The notes: generated from the sequence alone by a model not told the origin. DNA of 64,000 nucleotides from Pseudomonas protegens (GCF_013407925.2 NZ_CP060201.1:1550001-1614000); one strand, 5' to 3'. Counted from the stretch's first letter, positions 26,995 to 36,183 are shown. Made by a program: numbers and translations.

Positions 26995-27873
26995 TTAAAC
27001 CAAGACGCCGGACTGGCGCATGGCCTGCCGCAGCGGTTCGTGACAGGCGGCACTGAGCCAGGTGAGCGGCAGACGGATACCGTCCGGCATCAAGCCCATT
27101 TCGTGCAGGGCCCATTTCACGGGAATAGGGTTGGATTCGATGAACAGTGTCTTGTTCAGCGGCATCAGGGTTTCGTGGATCTCGCGGGCCTTGGCAGCAT
27201 CGCCAGCCATGGCGGCGGCACACATCTGGCTCATGGCCCGGGGGGCGACGTTGGCGGTCACCGAGATATTGCCCTTGCCGCCCAGCAGGATCAGCTCGAC
27301 CGCGGTGGCGTCATCGCCGGAGTACACCAGGAAATCGCTGGGCACGCCGGCCAGGATCGCCTTGGCCCGCTGCAGGTCGCCGGTGGCTTCCTTGATGCCG
27401 ATGATGTTCTTCACGCTGGACAGGCGGATCACGGTCTCGGCCTGCATGTCGCATGCGGTACGGCCGGGAACGTTGTAGAGGATCTGCGGAATGTCCACGG
27501 CCTCGGCAATGGCGCGGAAATGCTGGTAAAGGCCTTCCTGGGTCGGCTTGTTGTAGTACGGAGTCACCAGCAGGCAGGCATCGGCGCCGGCGATATTCGC
27601 GTTGGTGGTCAGTTCGATCGCTTCACGCGTCGAGTTGGCGCCGGTACCGGCAATCACCGGAATGCGCCCTGCAACCTGGGCCACCACCCGACGAATCACT
27701 TCGATGTGCTCGTTGACATCCAGAGTGGCCGATTCACCTGTGGTGCCGACCGCCACGATGGCGTTGGTGCCCTCTTGCAGGTGGAAGTCCACCAGTTTGC
27801 TCAGGCTGTCCCAGTCGAGATTTCCCTGTGCATCCATGGGTGTGACCAGTGCCACCATACTGCCCGCAATCAT
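26995..27873 (-). CDS. dapA: 4-hydroxy-tetrahydrodipicolinate synthase
   Basis: 292 residues. It condenses pyruvate with aspartate semialdehyde in the lysine/DAP branch. The Schiff-base lysine is K161 (GIKEATGD), with Y133 (LYNVPGRT), T44/T45 (GTTGES) and Y107 (PYYNKP), identical in number to E. coli DapA. The start is the ATG at 27873 with AGGAG upstream. It heads the dapA-bamC-MBL-purC group and is divergent from the GcvR-like gene. Confidence 0.97.
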   Translation of the reverse strand: MIAGSMVALVTPMDAQGNLDWDSLSKLVDFHLQEGTNAIVAVGTTGESATLDVNEHIEVIRRVVAQVAGRIPVIAGTGANSTREAIELTTNANIAGADACLLVTPYYNKPTQEGLYQHFRAIAEAVDIPQILYNVPGRTACDMQAETVIRLSSVKNIIGIKEATGDLQRAKAILAGVPSDFLVYSGDDATAVELILLGGKGNISVTANVAPRAMSQMCAAAMAGDAAKAREIHETLMPLNKTLFIESNPIPVKWALHEMGLMPDGIRLPLTWLSAACHEPLRQAMRQSGVLV

Positions 27874-28198
27874 GCAACCGCTCCTGCCGGAAAAAGAGAG
27901 CGGTAATGGTACTGGCGCCAAGTTCCTTGCACAAGCGAAGTCCCGCGCCGTGAGCATTCCCCTGAGCGATGGTTTTCGCTACCCTTCAGGCTTTGATCGC
28001 TACCGATAAGCGTGTAAACCGGGTTATCGCCTGCCTGTCGCTTCTCCAAAGCCCCATTCCTGCATTGTCAGCCCTTGTTCCGGATGTCCCGGGACCTGTC
28101 GCCGGCTGGTGGTCCGGGGCCCTGAGAAGTCGCTGGCAGCGTTTGCCCGACACCGACTTGTCAAAAGTATCGACCGCTCATCGCTTTAGGAATGCTGC
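27874..28198. other. Divergent dapA / gcvR-like intergenic region
   Basis: 325 bases with no credible reading frame. It must hold the promoters of both divergent genes. A CGATAA/TTATCG inverted pair (28004-28009 and 28024-28029) is the only symmetrical element I see; no known operator is recognised. Confidence 0.5.
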
Positions 28199-28759
28199 AT
28201 GTCCACCCCCACAGTTCGCGAACAATTCCTTGTCATCAGTGCCCTCGGCGCCAACCCCATGGAGCTGACCAACGTCCTGTGCCGCGCCAGCCATGAAAAC
28301 CGCTGCGCCGTCGTGACCTCGCGCCTGACCCGGCATGGCGAGTGCAGCGCCCTGGTGCTGGAGATTTCCGGCAGCTGGGACGCCCTGGCACGCCTGGAGA
28401 GCAGCCTGCCGTTCCTGGCCAAGAAGCACGCCTTCACCGTCAATGTGGTGCGCAGCGCAGCCCTGGAAAGCCGCCCTCAGGCTCTGCCTTACGTGGCTTA
28501 TGTCAGCGCGGCTTATCGCTCGGACATCGTCAACGAGCTGTGCCAGTTCTTCATCGACCACCATGTCGAGCTGGAAAACCTCACCTGCGATACCTACCAG
28601 GCTCCGCAGACCGGAGGCACCATGCTCAACGCCACCTTCACCGTGACCCTGCCCGCCGGCACCCAGATCAGCTGGTTGCGCGATCAGTTCCTGGATTTTG
28701 CCGATGCCATGAACCTCGATGCGCTGATCGAACCCTGGCGCCCACAGAACCCTATGTAA
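28199..28759 (+). CDS. GcvR-like double-ACT-domain regulatory protein
   Basis: 186 residues made of two ACT domains (about 8-85 and 95-175; for example EQFLVISALGANPMELTNVL and YVAYVSAAYRSDIVNELCQFF). This is the layout of the glycine cleavage system repressor GcvR, which acts by protein contact with GcvA in E. coli. In Pseudomonas the partner is not established. It sits 10 bases upstream of bcp, and this order is conserved next to dapA in pseudomonads as I recall. Function is inferred from family. Confidence 0.82.
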   Translation: MSTPTVREQFLVISALGANPMELTNVLCRASHENRCAVVTSRLTRHGECSALVLEISGSWDALARLESSLPFLAKKHAFTVNVVRSAALESRPQALPYVAYVSAAYRSDIVNELCQFFIDHHVELENLTCDTYQAPQTGGTMLNATFTVTLPAGTQISWLRDQFLDFADAMNLDALIEPWRPQNPM

Positions 28760-28769
28760 GGAAGCTCCC

Positions 28770-29243
28770 ATGGCCGTTGCTATCGACCAACCCGTCACCG
28801 ATTTCCAGGCCCCTGCCACCAGCGGCCAGACCGTCAGCCTGTCCGGCCTCAAGGGCAAGCAAGTGGTGATCTACTTTTACCCCAAGGACAGCACGCCGGG
28901 CTGCACCACCGAGGGCCAGGGCTTTCGCGATCAATACGCCGCCTTCCAGGCTGCCAACACCGAAATCTTCGGCGTTTCCCGCGACAGCCTGAAGTCCCAC
29001 GAGAACTTCAAGTGCAAGCAGGAATTCCCCTTCGAACTGATCAGCGACAAGGACGAAGCCGTCTGCCAGCTGTTCGACGTGATCAAGTTGAAGAAGCTCT
29101 ACGGCAAGGAATACCTGGGCGTGGACCGCAGCACCTTCCTCATCGACAAGGACGGTGTGCTGCGCCAGGAATGGCGCGGGGTGAAGGTTCCGGGCCACGT
29201 CGACGCCGTACTGGCCGCGGCCCAGGCCCTGAACAAGGCCTGA
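28770..29243 (+). CDS. bcp: Thioredoxin-dependent peroxiredoxin, Bcp/PrxQ type
   Basis: 157 residues. It reduces H2O2 and organic peroxides in the cytoplasm. The peroxidatic Cys is C45 in PKDSTPGCTTE. E. coli Bcp has the resolving Cys at position 50; here position 50 is Gln (CTTEGQGF), so resolution must use another cysteine (FKCKQEF or AVCQLF) or an external thiol. Cotranscribed with the GcvR-like gene, followed by a GC-rich hairpin. Confidence 0.92.
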   Translation: MAVAIDQPVTDFQAPATSGQTVSLSGLKGKQVVIYFYPKDSTPGCTTEGQGFRDQYAAFQAANTEIFGVSRDSLKSHENFKCKQEFPFELISDKDEAVCQLFDVIKLKKLYGKEYLGVDRSTFLIDKDGVLRQEWRGVKVPGHVDAVLAAAQALNKA

Positions 29244-29249
29244 AATGAC

Positions 29250-29274
29250 CGGGGCGGCTGAATCAGCCGCCCCG
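29250..29274. terminator. GC-rich hairpin between convergent bcp and AI-2E transporter genes
   Basis: CGGGGCGGCTG-AAT-CAGCCGCCCCG forms an 11-bp perfect stem seven bases after the bcp stop. It lacks a strong T-tract on either strand, so it may be a weak or bidirectional terminator. Confidence 0.55.
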
Positions 29275-29279
29275 CGTAT

Positions 29280-30353
29280 CTAGAGTAAAGGCGCCACCAC
29301 CGGATCCTTCCTTGGCCAGGCATCCAGCACCGCCTTGAACAAGGTGGCCAGGGGAATCGCAAAGAAAATCCCCCAGAAGCCCCACAGCCCGCCGAACAAC
29401 AACACCGCACAGATGATCGCCACCGGGTGCAGGTTCACCGCACCGGAGAACAGCAGCGGCACCAGCACGTTGCCATCCAGGGTCTGGATGATCCCGTAGA
29501 CCGCCATCAGATAGATGAACTGGTCGCTCCAGCCCCATTGGAACAGCGCAATCAGCGCCACCGGCACCGTGACCACCACAGCGCCGACATAAGGCACCAC
29601 CACCGAAATGCCCACCAGCAGCGCCAGCAACGCCGCGTAGTTGAGGCCCAGGGCGACGAAGGCGATGTAGGTCACGCCGCCGCAGATGACAATCTCGATG
29701 ACCTTGCCGCGGATGTAGTTGGCAATCTGCCGGTTCATTTCGTGGGCAACCCGGGTAATCAGGGTCCGCTCGCGCGGCAGATAGCCGATGACCCAGCGGC
29801 TGATCATGGCCCGATCCTTGAGGAAGAAAAACACCAGGATCGGCACCAGCACCAGGTAGATCATGATGTTCACCAGCAACGGCAGGCTGGACAGGGAGAA
29901 GGTCAACGCCCATTGCCCGAACTTGCCGATCTCGCCCCTGGCCACCTCAATGGCCTGCAGCACCTGCTCATCCGACACCAGGTGCGGGTAACGCTCGGGC
30001 AACAGCAGCAACAGCGATTGCCACTTGGCGAGCATCCCGGGCAACTCGTTGAACAAGGTGACGAACTGGTGCCAGAGCAGCGGCACCACCACCAGGATAA
30101 AGACCAGCAACAAGCCCATGAACAGGGCAAACACCAACCCCACCGCCGCGCCGCCCGGCAGGCGCAGGCGCTCCAGGCTCACCACCAGCCCCTGCATCAG
30201 GTACGCCAGGACCATGCCCGCCAACACCGGCGCCAGCATGCCGCCCAGGGTCAGCACCGCCGTAAAGGCCAGGAACAGCAGGACGGCGAGCACCACCGCC
30301 TCTTCATCCGAGAAGTAGCGCTGTATCCAGTCGCGTAGCACTTTGAACATCAA
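29280..30353 (-). CDS. AI-2E family transporter (PerM/YhhT type)
   Basis: 357 residues with about eight transmembrane helices and a conserved central soluble segment. Family features include RLRLPGGAAVGLVFALF, a QIANYIRGKVIEIVICGG segment and the C-terminal VGISVVVPYVGAVVVTVPVA. The family includes TqsA-like autoinducer-2 exporters and PerM-like Na+/H+ antiporters, so the substrate is uncertain. It is 30 bases downstream of the TusA-like gene on the same strand and probably cotranscribed. Confidence 0.88.
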   Translation of the reverse strand: MMFKVLRDWIQRYFSDEEAVVLAVLLFLAFTAVLTLGGMLAPVLAGMVLAYLMQGLVVSLERLRLPGGAAVGLVFALFMGLLLVFILVVVPLLWHQFVTLFNELPGMLAKWQSLLLLLPERYPHLVSDEQVLQAIEVARGEIGKFGQWALTFSLSSLPLLVNIMIYLVLVPILVFFFLKDRAMISRWVIGYLPRERTLITRVAHEMNRQIANYIRGKVIEIVICGGVTYIAFVALGLNYAALLALLVGISVVVPYVGAVVVTVPVALIALFQWGWSDQFIYLMAVYGIIQTLDGNVLVPLLFSGAVNLHPVAIICAVLLFGGLWGFWGIFFAIPLATLFKAVLDAWPRKDPVVAPLL

Positions 30354-30383
30354 TGATCCTTAGGTGAAATCGATGAGCGGCCG

Positions 30384-30623
30384 TCAGGCCTTTTTCAGCC
30401 AGTAACGATAGACCCCGGCATCGTCCTCTTCGTGCAGCAGGGTATGACCGGCCAGACGGGCAAAGGTGCGAAAGTCGCGCTGGGACCCGGCATCGGTGGC
30501 AATGACCTTGAGCACCGCGCCACTGGCCAGGCGATTGAGTTCCATCTTGGCCTTGAGCAGCGGCAGCGGACAATTGAGCCCGCTGGCATCCAGCTCGGCG
30601 TCATGGGTGACAACATCGGTCAT
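30384..30623 (-). CDS. TusA/SirA-family sulfurtransferase
   Basis: 79 residues. The CPxP motif with persulfide-carrying C18 (LDASGLNCPLPLLKAK) defines the family, which relays sulfur for tRNA thiolation, molybdenum cofactor and related pathways. In P. aeruginosa the gene in this neighbourhood (PA1006, by order next to the AI-2E transporter and BepA) has been linked to molybdenum homeostasis and nitrate use. Orthology here is inferred from the order and the sequence. First gene of a probable two-gene operon. Confidence 0.9.
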   Translation of the reverse strand: MTDVVTHDAELDASGLNCPLPLLKAKMELNRLASGAVLKVIATDAGSQRDFRTFARLAGHTLLHEEDDAGVYRYWLKKA

Positions 30624-30853
30624 TGAACCTACTCCGATCGAAAATTCTGGCGCCTAGAATACCCTGCAAGGCAAAGCCGCCGGCAATAAACAAGCCTGAC
30701 CCAGCGCATACACCACTCTGATAAAGGGCTTATGGGGTAGACGCTGGAATTTGCCAGAAAGCACCTGGGATCCGCAGAGTTTTCAGCGCCTTTGTCTGGT
30801 CCCCGGACCAGCGGCCAGCTACAGTAGAGCCTTTGTCGAATAAGGCTTTGTGC

Positions 30854-32287
30854 ATGAATTTATTGCGCCCTACCCTGCTGACGCTCGCTTGCCTGCTCGC
30901 CTCACCGGGCTTCGCCGACGACCTGCCGTCACTCGGTGATGCCAGTTCAGCCATTGTCTCGCCGCAACAGGAACACCAACTGGGCCGCGCCTGGCTGGCG
31001 CTGCTGCGCAGCCAGGTCTCGCAGCTCAATGACCCGCAGCTCAAGGACTACGTCGAAACCAGCGTCTACAAACTGGTGGAGACCAGCCAGGTCAACGACC
31101 GGCGCCTGGAGTTCATCCTGATCAACAGCCCGCAGCTCAACGCCTTTGCCGCTCCCGGCGGGATTGTCGGGGTCAACGGTGGTCTGTTTCTCAACGCCCA
31201 GACCGAAGGCGAATATGCCTCGGTACTGGCTCACGAACTGGCGCACCTTTCCCAGCGGCACTTCGCCCGCGGCGTCGAAGCCCAGCAACGCATGCAGGTG
31301 CCAATGATGGCCGCGCTGCTGGCGGGGATCGTGATTGCCGCCGCCGGTGCCGGGGATGCCGGGATCGCCACCATTGCCGGCACCCAGGCCGCGGCAATCC
31401 AGGAACAGCGGCGCTTCTCCCGACAGAACGAGCAGGAAGCCGACCGTATCGGCATCCTCAATCTGGAGAAGGCCGGCTACGATCCGCGCTCGATGCCCAC
31501 CATGTTCGAGCGCCTGATGCGCCAGTACCGCTTCGATGCCAAGCCGCCGGAATTCCTCTTGACCCACCCGGTCACCGAGTCGCGGATCGCCGACACCCGC
31601 AACCGTGCCGAACAGGCCAAGCAGGGCGGTACCGAAGACAGCCTGCGCTATCAACTGATTCGTGCCCGAGTGCAACTCAACTATGAAGAGTCCCCGGGCC
31701 TGGCCGCCAAGCGTTTTCGCGCGCAGCTCGACGAAAACCCGAAAAACGACATTGCGCGCTACGGCCTGGCCATCGCCCAGATCAAGGGCAGCCAGTGGAA
31801 CGAGGCTCGGGAAAACCTCAAGCCGTTGCTGGCCAAGTCGCCCAATGACATCACCTACAACCTGGCCCAGATCGAGCTGGACATGGCCAACAGCCGCCTG
31901 CCGGATGCGCAAAGTCGGGTCGAGCGAATGCTCAACCTGTACCCCGGCAACTATCCGCTGAACCAGATTCGGGTTGATCTTCTGCTCAAGCAGAACCGCC
32001 CGGCGGACGCGGAAAAAGCCCTGGAGGGCCTGCTGAAAAGTCGCCCGGATGACCCGGACGTCTGGTACCTGGTGGCGGAAACCCGCGGCCTGTCCGGCAA
32101 CATCATCGGCCTGCACCAGGCGCGAGCCGAGTACTTCGCCCTGGTCGGCGACTATCGCCAGGCCATCCAGCAGCTGGACTTCGCCAAGCGCCGGGCCGGC
32201 AGCAACTTCCCGCTTTCCTCGAGAATCGATGCGCGTCAGCGCGAGATGATGGATCAGGAGCAGATGGTCAAGGACATGATGCGCTGA
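30854..32287 (+). CDS. bepA: Periplasmic M48 metalloprotease with TPR repeats (BepA-like)
   Basis: 477 residues. Signal peptide MNLLRPTLLTLACLLASPGF then ADDLP. The zinc protease motif HELAH is at 127-131 and the third ligand Glu is in QNEQEADRIG about residue 203. The C-terminal half holds TPR-like helices (from about 280). BepA degrades or assists stalled LptD and BAM substrates. The ATG at 30854 is preferred; a TTG at 30833 would add seven residues before the signal peptide. It is followed by a strong bidirectional terminator. Confidence 0.9.
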   Translation: MNLLRPTLLTLACLLASPGFADDLPSLGDASSAIVSPQQEHQLGRAWLALLRSQVSQLNDPQLKDYVETSVYKLVETSQVNDRRLEFILINSPQLNAFAAPGGIVGVNGGLFLNAQTEGEYASVLAHELAHLSQRHFARGVEAQQRMQVPMMAALLAGIVIAAAGAGDAGIATIAGTQAAAIQEQRRFSRQNEQEADRIGILNLEKAGYDPRSMPTMFERLMRQYRFDAKPPEFLLTHPVTESRIADTRNRAEQAKQGGTEDSLRYQLIRARVQLNYEESPGLAAKRFRAQLDENPKNDIARYGLAIAQIKGSQWNEARENLKPLLAKSPNDITYNLAQIELDMANSRLPDAQSRVERMLNLYPGNYPLNQIRVDLLLKQNRPADAEKALEGLLKSRPDDPDVWYLVAETRGLSGNIIGLHQARAEYFALVGDYRQAIQQLDFAKRRAGSNFPLSSRIDARQREMMDQEQMVKDMMR

Positions 32288-32304
32288 CCTTGCCGAGAGC
32301 CACA

Positions 32305-32336
32305 AAAAAGCCCGCCTCATACGAGGCGGGCTTTTT
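32305..32336. terminator. Bidirectional intrinsic terminator between bepA and mucD
   Basis: AAAAAGCCCGCCTC-ATAC-GAGGCGGGCTTTTT: nine GC-rich pairs plus an A/T extension, with T-tracts on both strands, 17 bases after bepA and 26 bases after the convergent mucD. Confidence 0.92.
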
Positions 32337-32362
32337 ATTGGGCACCCCTTAAGGCTGGCGGG

Positions 32363-33793
32363 TTATTCGGCCAGCTTGAAGGTAATGAAGCTGGCTCGCC
32401 CCTGACGCAGAACACGCATGGACACCGAACGATTCTTCGGTAGCGCCTTGGCGATTTCAGTGAACTCCTTCGCGGTGGTGATCGCCTGGTTGTTCAGGTG
32501 AGTGATCACATCGCCCGGCTGGAGGCCGATCAGCGCCGCAGGACCGTCCTGAACTTCCTTGATGACAACGCCACCCTTGAGGTCGAAGGCTTTCTTCTGC
32601 TCATCGTTGAGTTCGATCACGGCCACGCCGAGACGGTTGCTGCTGCGCTCGACTCCGGACTTGGGCAGCATGCTCAGGTCCTTGTCTTCCTCGGGGATGG
32701 CACCGACGGTCAGCTCGACGTTCTTGCGCTTGCCGTCGCGGATCACTTCTAGATTGGCCTTGGCCCCGGCCTTCAGCGCGCCCACCAGGTGCGGCAGGTC
32801 GGCAGACATGACGATGGGCTGGCCATTGAGGCTGAGAATCACGTCACCCACTTGCAAGCCACCCTTGGCTGCCGGGCCGCCATCCTGAACCTGAGCCACC
32901 AGTGCACCGGCGGGTTTTTCCAGGCCGAAGGACTCAGCCAGGTCTTTATTGACCTCCTGAATCACCACGCCCAGCCAGCCACGGCTGACCTTGCCACCGG
33001 TTTTCAGCTGATTGGAGACGTCCATCGCCACATCGATCGGGATGGCGAAGGACACGCCCATGAAGCCACCGGAACGGGTGTAGATCTGCGAGTTGATCCC
33101 CACCACTTCACCGGCCAGGTTGAACAGTGGACCACCGGAGTTGCCCGGGTTGATCGGCACGTCGGTCTGGATGAACGGCACATAGTTTTCGTTCGGCAGG
33201 CTACGACCGATGGCGCTGACGATGCCCTGGGTCACAGTGTGGTCAAAGCCGAACGGCGAACCGATGGCCACGACCCATTGGCCGGCCTTGAGGTCCTGGG
33301 ATTTGCCCAGTTTCAGCACGGGCAGGTCTTTGCCATCAATCTTCAGCAGCGCCACGTCGGAGCGCGGGTCGGTGCCGATCAGTTTGGCTTTCAACTCGCT
33401 GCGGTCGGCCAGGCGCACGAGGATCTCGTCCGCATCGGCGATCACGTGGTTGTTGGTGAGAATGTAGCCATCCGGGGAGATGATGAAGCCCGAACCCAGG
33501 GATTGCGCCTCGCGCTGGCGATCACCGCGCGGGGAGCGCTGCTGGGGCATGCCGCGCTCGAAAAACTCCCGCAGCATTGGCGGCAGGCCTTCCAGATCGG
33601 GCATCTGCGCTGAGTTGGAAACCCGGCGATCGGGCAGTTTCTGCGTGGTACTGATGTTCACCACTGCGGGCGAGGCCTGCTCGACCAGTTGGGTGAAATC
33701 AGGCAACTCGGCTGCCTGGGCAGACACGGCCTGACCCAGCACCAGTACAGTGGCAAGAATGGTGAAGTAGGACTTCAAGCGTGGTATCGACAT
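32363..33793 (-). CDS. mucD: Periplasmic serine protease MucD (DegP/HtrA family)
   Basis: 476 residues. Signal peptide ends AQA before AELPDF. Catalytic triad H116 (TNNHVI), D146 (RSDVALL) and S219 (NPGNSGGP); two PDZ domains at about 275-365 and 385-470 (PGDVITHLNNQ). It degrades misfolded envelope proteins and restrains the AlgU pathway and alginate. The start is the ATG at 33793 with GGGAG upstream. It follows mucB directly with no mucC, and a hairpin separates the two, so it may have its own promoter. Confidence 0.96.
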   Translation of the reverse strand: MSIPRLKSYFTILATVLVLGQAVSAQAAELPDFTQLVEQASPAVVNISTTQKLPDRRVSNSAQMPDLEGLPPMLREFFERGMPQQRSPRGDRQREAQSLGSGFIISPDGYILTNNHVIADADEILVRLADRSELKAKLIGTDPRSDVALLKIDGKDLPVLKLGKSQDLKAGQWVVAIGSPFGFDHTVTQGIVSAIGRSLPNENYVPFIQTDVPINPGNSGGPLFNLAGEVVGINSQIYTRSGGFMGVSFAIPIDVAMDVSNQLKTGGKVSRGWLGVVIQEVNKDLAESFGLEKPAGALVAQVQDGGPAAKGGLQVGDVILSLNGQPIVMSADLPHLVGALKAGAKANLEVIRDGKRKNVELTVGAIPEEDKDLSMLPKSGVERSSNRLGVAVIELNDEQKKAFDLKGGVVIKEVQDGPAALIGLQPGDVITHLNNQAITTAKEFTEIAKALPKNRSVSMRVLRQGRASFITFKLAE

Positions 33794-33886
33794 ACGGCTC
33801 CCGTTACGACGAGCGTGGTTAAGCGATATGAAGCAGCAAATGCCGAAAAGACAGGGGTGGCACTTTTGCTCCAGGAACGACAAATA

Positions 33887-33913
33887 AGGTCAGAACCGAG
33901 GGGGTTCTGACCT
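33887..33913 (-). terminator. Hairpin between mucB and mucD
   Basis: AGGTCAGAACC-GAGGG-GGTTCTGACCT: an 11-bp perfect stem. On the minus strand it is followed by TATTTG, a weak T-tract; on the plus strand by A-rich sequence. It likely attenuates readthrough from algU-mucAB into mucD. Confidence 0.6.
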
Positions 33914-34017
33914 ATAAAAAAACTTTGTGGATTTTGCAAATGAAATTGCTCACCAAACATTTCATCTTCTCAATTGTGGATCAGCCATGATTGACCTCTT
34001 ACACAACCAATAAAGCT

Positions 34018-34974
34018 TCATTGTTTGGTGGCGGCATCGAAACGCATGGACAGGGCAATACGTTCGGCGGTGCCAATCGGAATTTCCCCGACCACCGTGA
34101 CCATCATTTCGCCTTCGGGGGTGGTCAAGCGCCGCGATACTGCGACAGTCGGCCCCAACTGCGAACGAGTGTCGGTCACCGCCTCGCCATTGAGGGGCTC
34201 GAGGAACACGGAGAAACGTGCAAAACCATCGTCATACAGCAGGCTGTTAACCACGGACTTGGTTTGCGGATCCTTGCGGGCGCTGCTGCTGGTCAACTCG
34301 AAACCTGGAGGCAACCAGTCGGAGTGCCAGGCTTGGGTACTCTTGATCGCTGAGGCCTTGTCGCTATCCAGAACCACCGGCTTGCAGTCCGGACTGGCAC
34401 GCAGCTCGTTGTCATCCGGTACATCGGCGGTGTCCAGACGGGTGAACTGAAAGCGCTCAAGCAACTGTCCCTTGTCATTCAACAACAGGGACTTGAGCGG
34501 CAAGCCGGTTTCCTGATCCAGGTGCAATTCAAAGCCGTAACGATGCTGGTCTCGCGGCGTGACCGCAACGATCACCGCCTGACGCCCGGCCACGCGTGAC
34601 TTGCCGATAACGGCAAGTTCATACCAATTCTTGAGTTTCTGCGGATCCAGCGCACGCGCCGCAGAGTCCGGGGCATCCCCCAAGCCTGCCACCAGCGTAC
34701 CGCTGACGCATTGGGTACGACCATCGACGCGCACAACCTCTTGAGCGGATCCATCGAGCTGGATCAAACGCTCACGGACCTTTCCATCTTGGACACGATG
34801 CCAGATGTTATGGGTAGAAAAACTACCATTGCGCTCGTAAACGAAGGTGCCCTGAAAGCTTTGCTGCCGTTCCGCTTGCCCAAGACGCTGCAACCAGTCC
34901 TGGGCTTCGTCGGCGTGGGCTGGAACCACAAACCAGCCACTGAGCAGAAGCGAGAGTAGAGGGATGGCGCGCAT
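34018..34974 (-). CDS. mucB: Anti-sigma accessory protein MucB (RseB homologue)
   Basis: 318 residues. Signal peptide MRAIPLLSLLLSGWFVVPAHA then DEAQDWLQRL. It has the MucB/RseB two-domain layout: a lipid-sensing LolA-like N-terminal domain (about 25-215) and a C-terminal domain that binds the periplasmic part of MucA (about 230-318). It shields MucA from the site-1 protease AlgW until envelope stress signals arrive. Eight bases after mucA, same operon. Confidence 0.95.
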   Translation of the reverse strand: MRAIPLLSLLLSGWFVVPAHADEAQDWLQRLGQAERQQSFQGTFVYERNGSFSTHNIWHRVQDGKVRERLIQLDGSAQEVVRVDGRTQCVSGTLVAGLGDAPDSAARALDPQKLKNWYELAVIGKSRVAGRQAVIVAVTPRDQHRYGFELHLDQETGLPLKSLLLNDKGQLLERFQFTRLDTADVPDDNELRASPDCKPVVLDSDKASAIKSTQAWHSDWLPPGFELTSSSARKDPQTKSVVNSLLYDDGFARFSVFLEPLNGEAVTDTRSQLGPTVAVSRRLTTPEGEMMVTVVGEIPIGTAERIALSMRFDAATKQ

Positions 34975-34982
34975 GATCCTCC

Positions 34983-35570
34983 TTAGCGGTTTTCCAGGCT
35001 TGCCGCACGGGCATAAGGCAGTGCGCTTTCAGTGCCTTTGAGTGCAGCTTGCTGCGCATGCTGACGCAGGTAGCTTGGCAGACGCTGGTCGTGCCAGCCG
35101 GGCTGACCTTGCAATACGCCATTGGCCATGGGGCCGGTGGCTTCCGAGCTTTCATTGTAGCCGGCCAAAACGGCAGGGCCTTTGACTTGTGGGGCGGCCA
35201 GGGTTGGCTGACCCGCTTGCTGAGCAAGCTCCACACCTGCGATCTCATCGTGGTTGTACAGACGTACACCCGCGAGTACCGCTACAGTCACAGACGCAGC
35301 GACCGCCAGACGACCCAGGCTGCGCCAAGGTCCACGAGACGCTTTGGCCGGTACAGCTTCATCGGCCAGGGCTGCAGAAACCGCAGCGGCGATGTCCAGA
35401 CGCGGAAGCAGCAACTCCTTGTGCATGGCTGCCCGGGCGATTTGATAACGAGCCCAGGTCTCACGGGTTTCCACTTCGTCGACGGCATTCAATACCCGAC
35501 GCAATTCCAGTTCGTCCGCTTCGTTATCCATCACCGCGGACAGCGATTCCTGCAGGGCTTCACGACTCAT
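34983..35570 (-). CDS. mucA: Anti-sigma factor MucA
   Basis: 195 residues, single-pass inner-membrane protein. The cytoplasmic RseA-like domain (MSREALQESLSAVMDNEADE, residues 1-80) binds AlgU; one transmembrane helix lies at about 85-104 (LGRLAVAASVTVAVLAGVRL); the rest is periplasmic and binds MucB. The frame looks intact, so no mucoid-type mucA truncation is present. The start is the ATG at 35570 with AGAGAGGA upstream; 31 bases after algU. Confidence 0.95.
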   Translation of the reverse strand: MSREALQESLSAVMDNEADELELRRVLNAVDEVETRETWARYQIARAAMHKELLLPRLDIAAAVSAALADEAVPAKASRGPWRSLGRLAVAASVTVAVLAGVRLYNHDEIAGVELAQQAGQPTLAAPQVKGPAVLAGYNESSEATGPMANGVLQGQPGWHDQRLPSYLRQHAQQAALKGTESALPYARAASLENR

Positions 35571-35601
35571 GGCGGTTCCTCTCTTGGCTGTCGCCGCTGT
35601 C

Positions 35602-36183
35602 TCAGGTTTCCTGCAACAACGGCTGCAGGGCTTTATCGATGGCTTCCCGAGCGCGGAAAATCCGGGAGCGCACGGTACCCACCGGACACTGCATGACGCT
35701 GGCAATGTCCTCGTAACTCAGACCATCGAATTCACGTAAAGTTAAGGCTGTACGCAAATCTTCCGGCAGTTGCTGAATGGTTCGATGGACGGTGCCTTCG
35801 ATCTCATCCCGCAGCAATGCACGTTCCGGCGATTCGAGATCCTTCAGGCCATGATCGCCGTCATAGAACTCCGCATCCTCAGAACTGACATCGCTATCCG
35901 GCGGCCGACGGCCGCGTGAAACCAGATAGTTTTTCGCCGTGTTGATGGCGATACGGTACAGCCACGTATAGAACGCGCTGTCCCCCCGAAAATTACCTAG
36001 TGCACGGTAAGCCTTGATAAAGGCTTCTTGTGCGACATCCTGGGCTTCATGGGTGTCGTGCACGAAACGCACGATCAACCCGAGAATTTTGTGCTGGTAT
36101 TTCAGCACGAGCAGATCGAACGCTCGCTTGTCGCCACGCTGAACGCGCTCGACCAGCTGCTGATCCTCTTCCTGGGTTAGCAT
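35602..36183 (-). CDS. algU: RNA polymerase ECF sigma factor AlgU (RpoE/sigma-22)
   Basis: 193 residues. Region 2 includes DVAQEAFIKAYRALGNFRGD and the YTWLYRIAINTAKNYL helix; region 4 ends the protein (LPEDLRTALTLREFDGLSYEDIASVMQCPVGTVRSRIFRARE). It directs transcription of alginate, envelope-stress and osmotic genes and its own operon. The start is the ATG at 36183 with GAGGAG-type Shine-Dalgarno; a GTG two codons upstream is open. First gene of algU-mucA-mucB(-mucD). Confidence 0.97.
   Translation of the reverse strand: MLTQEEDQQLVERVQRGDKRAFDLLVLKYQHKILGLIVRFVHDTHEAQDVAQEAFIKAYRALGNFRGDSAFYTWLYRIAINTAKNYLVSRGRRPPDSDVSSEDAEFYDGDHGLKDLESPERALLRDEIEGTVHRTIQQLPEDLRTALTLREFDGLSYEDIASVMQCPVGTVRSRIFRAREAIDKALQPLLQET

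Noticed and set aside
33794..34017. A hidden or decayed mucC between mucB and mucD
   Set aside because: The gap is only 224 bases, is AT-richer and has no frame resembling a MucC membrane protein.
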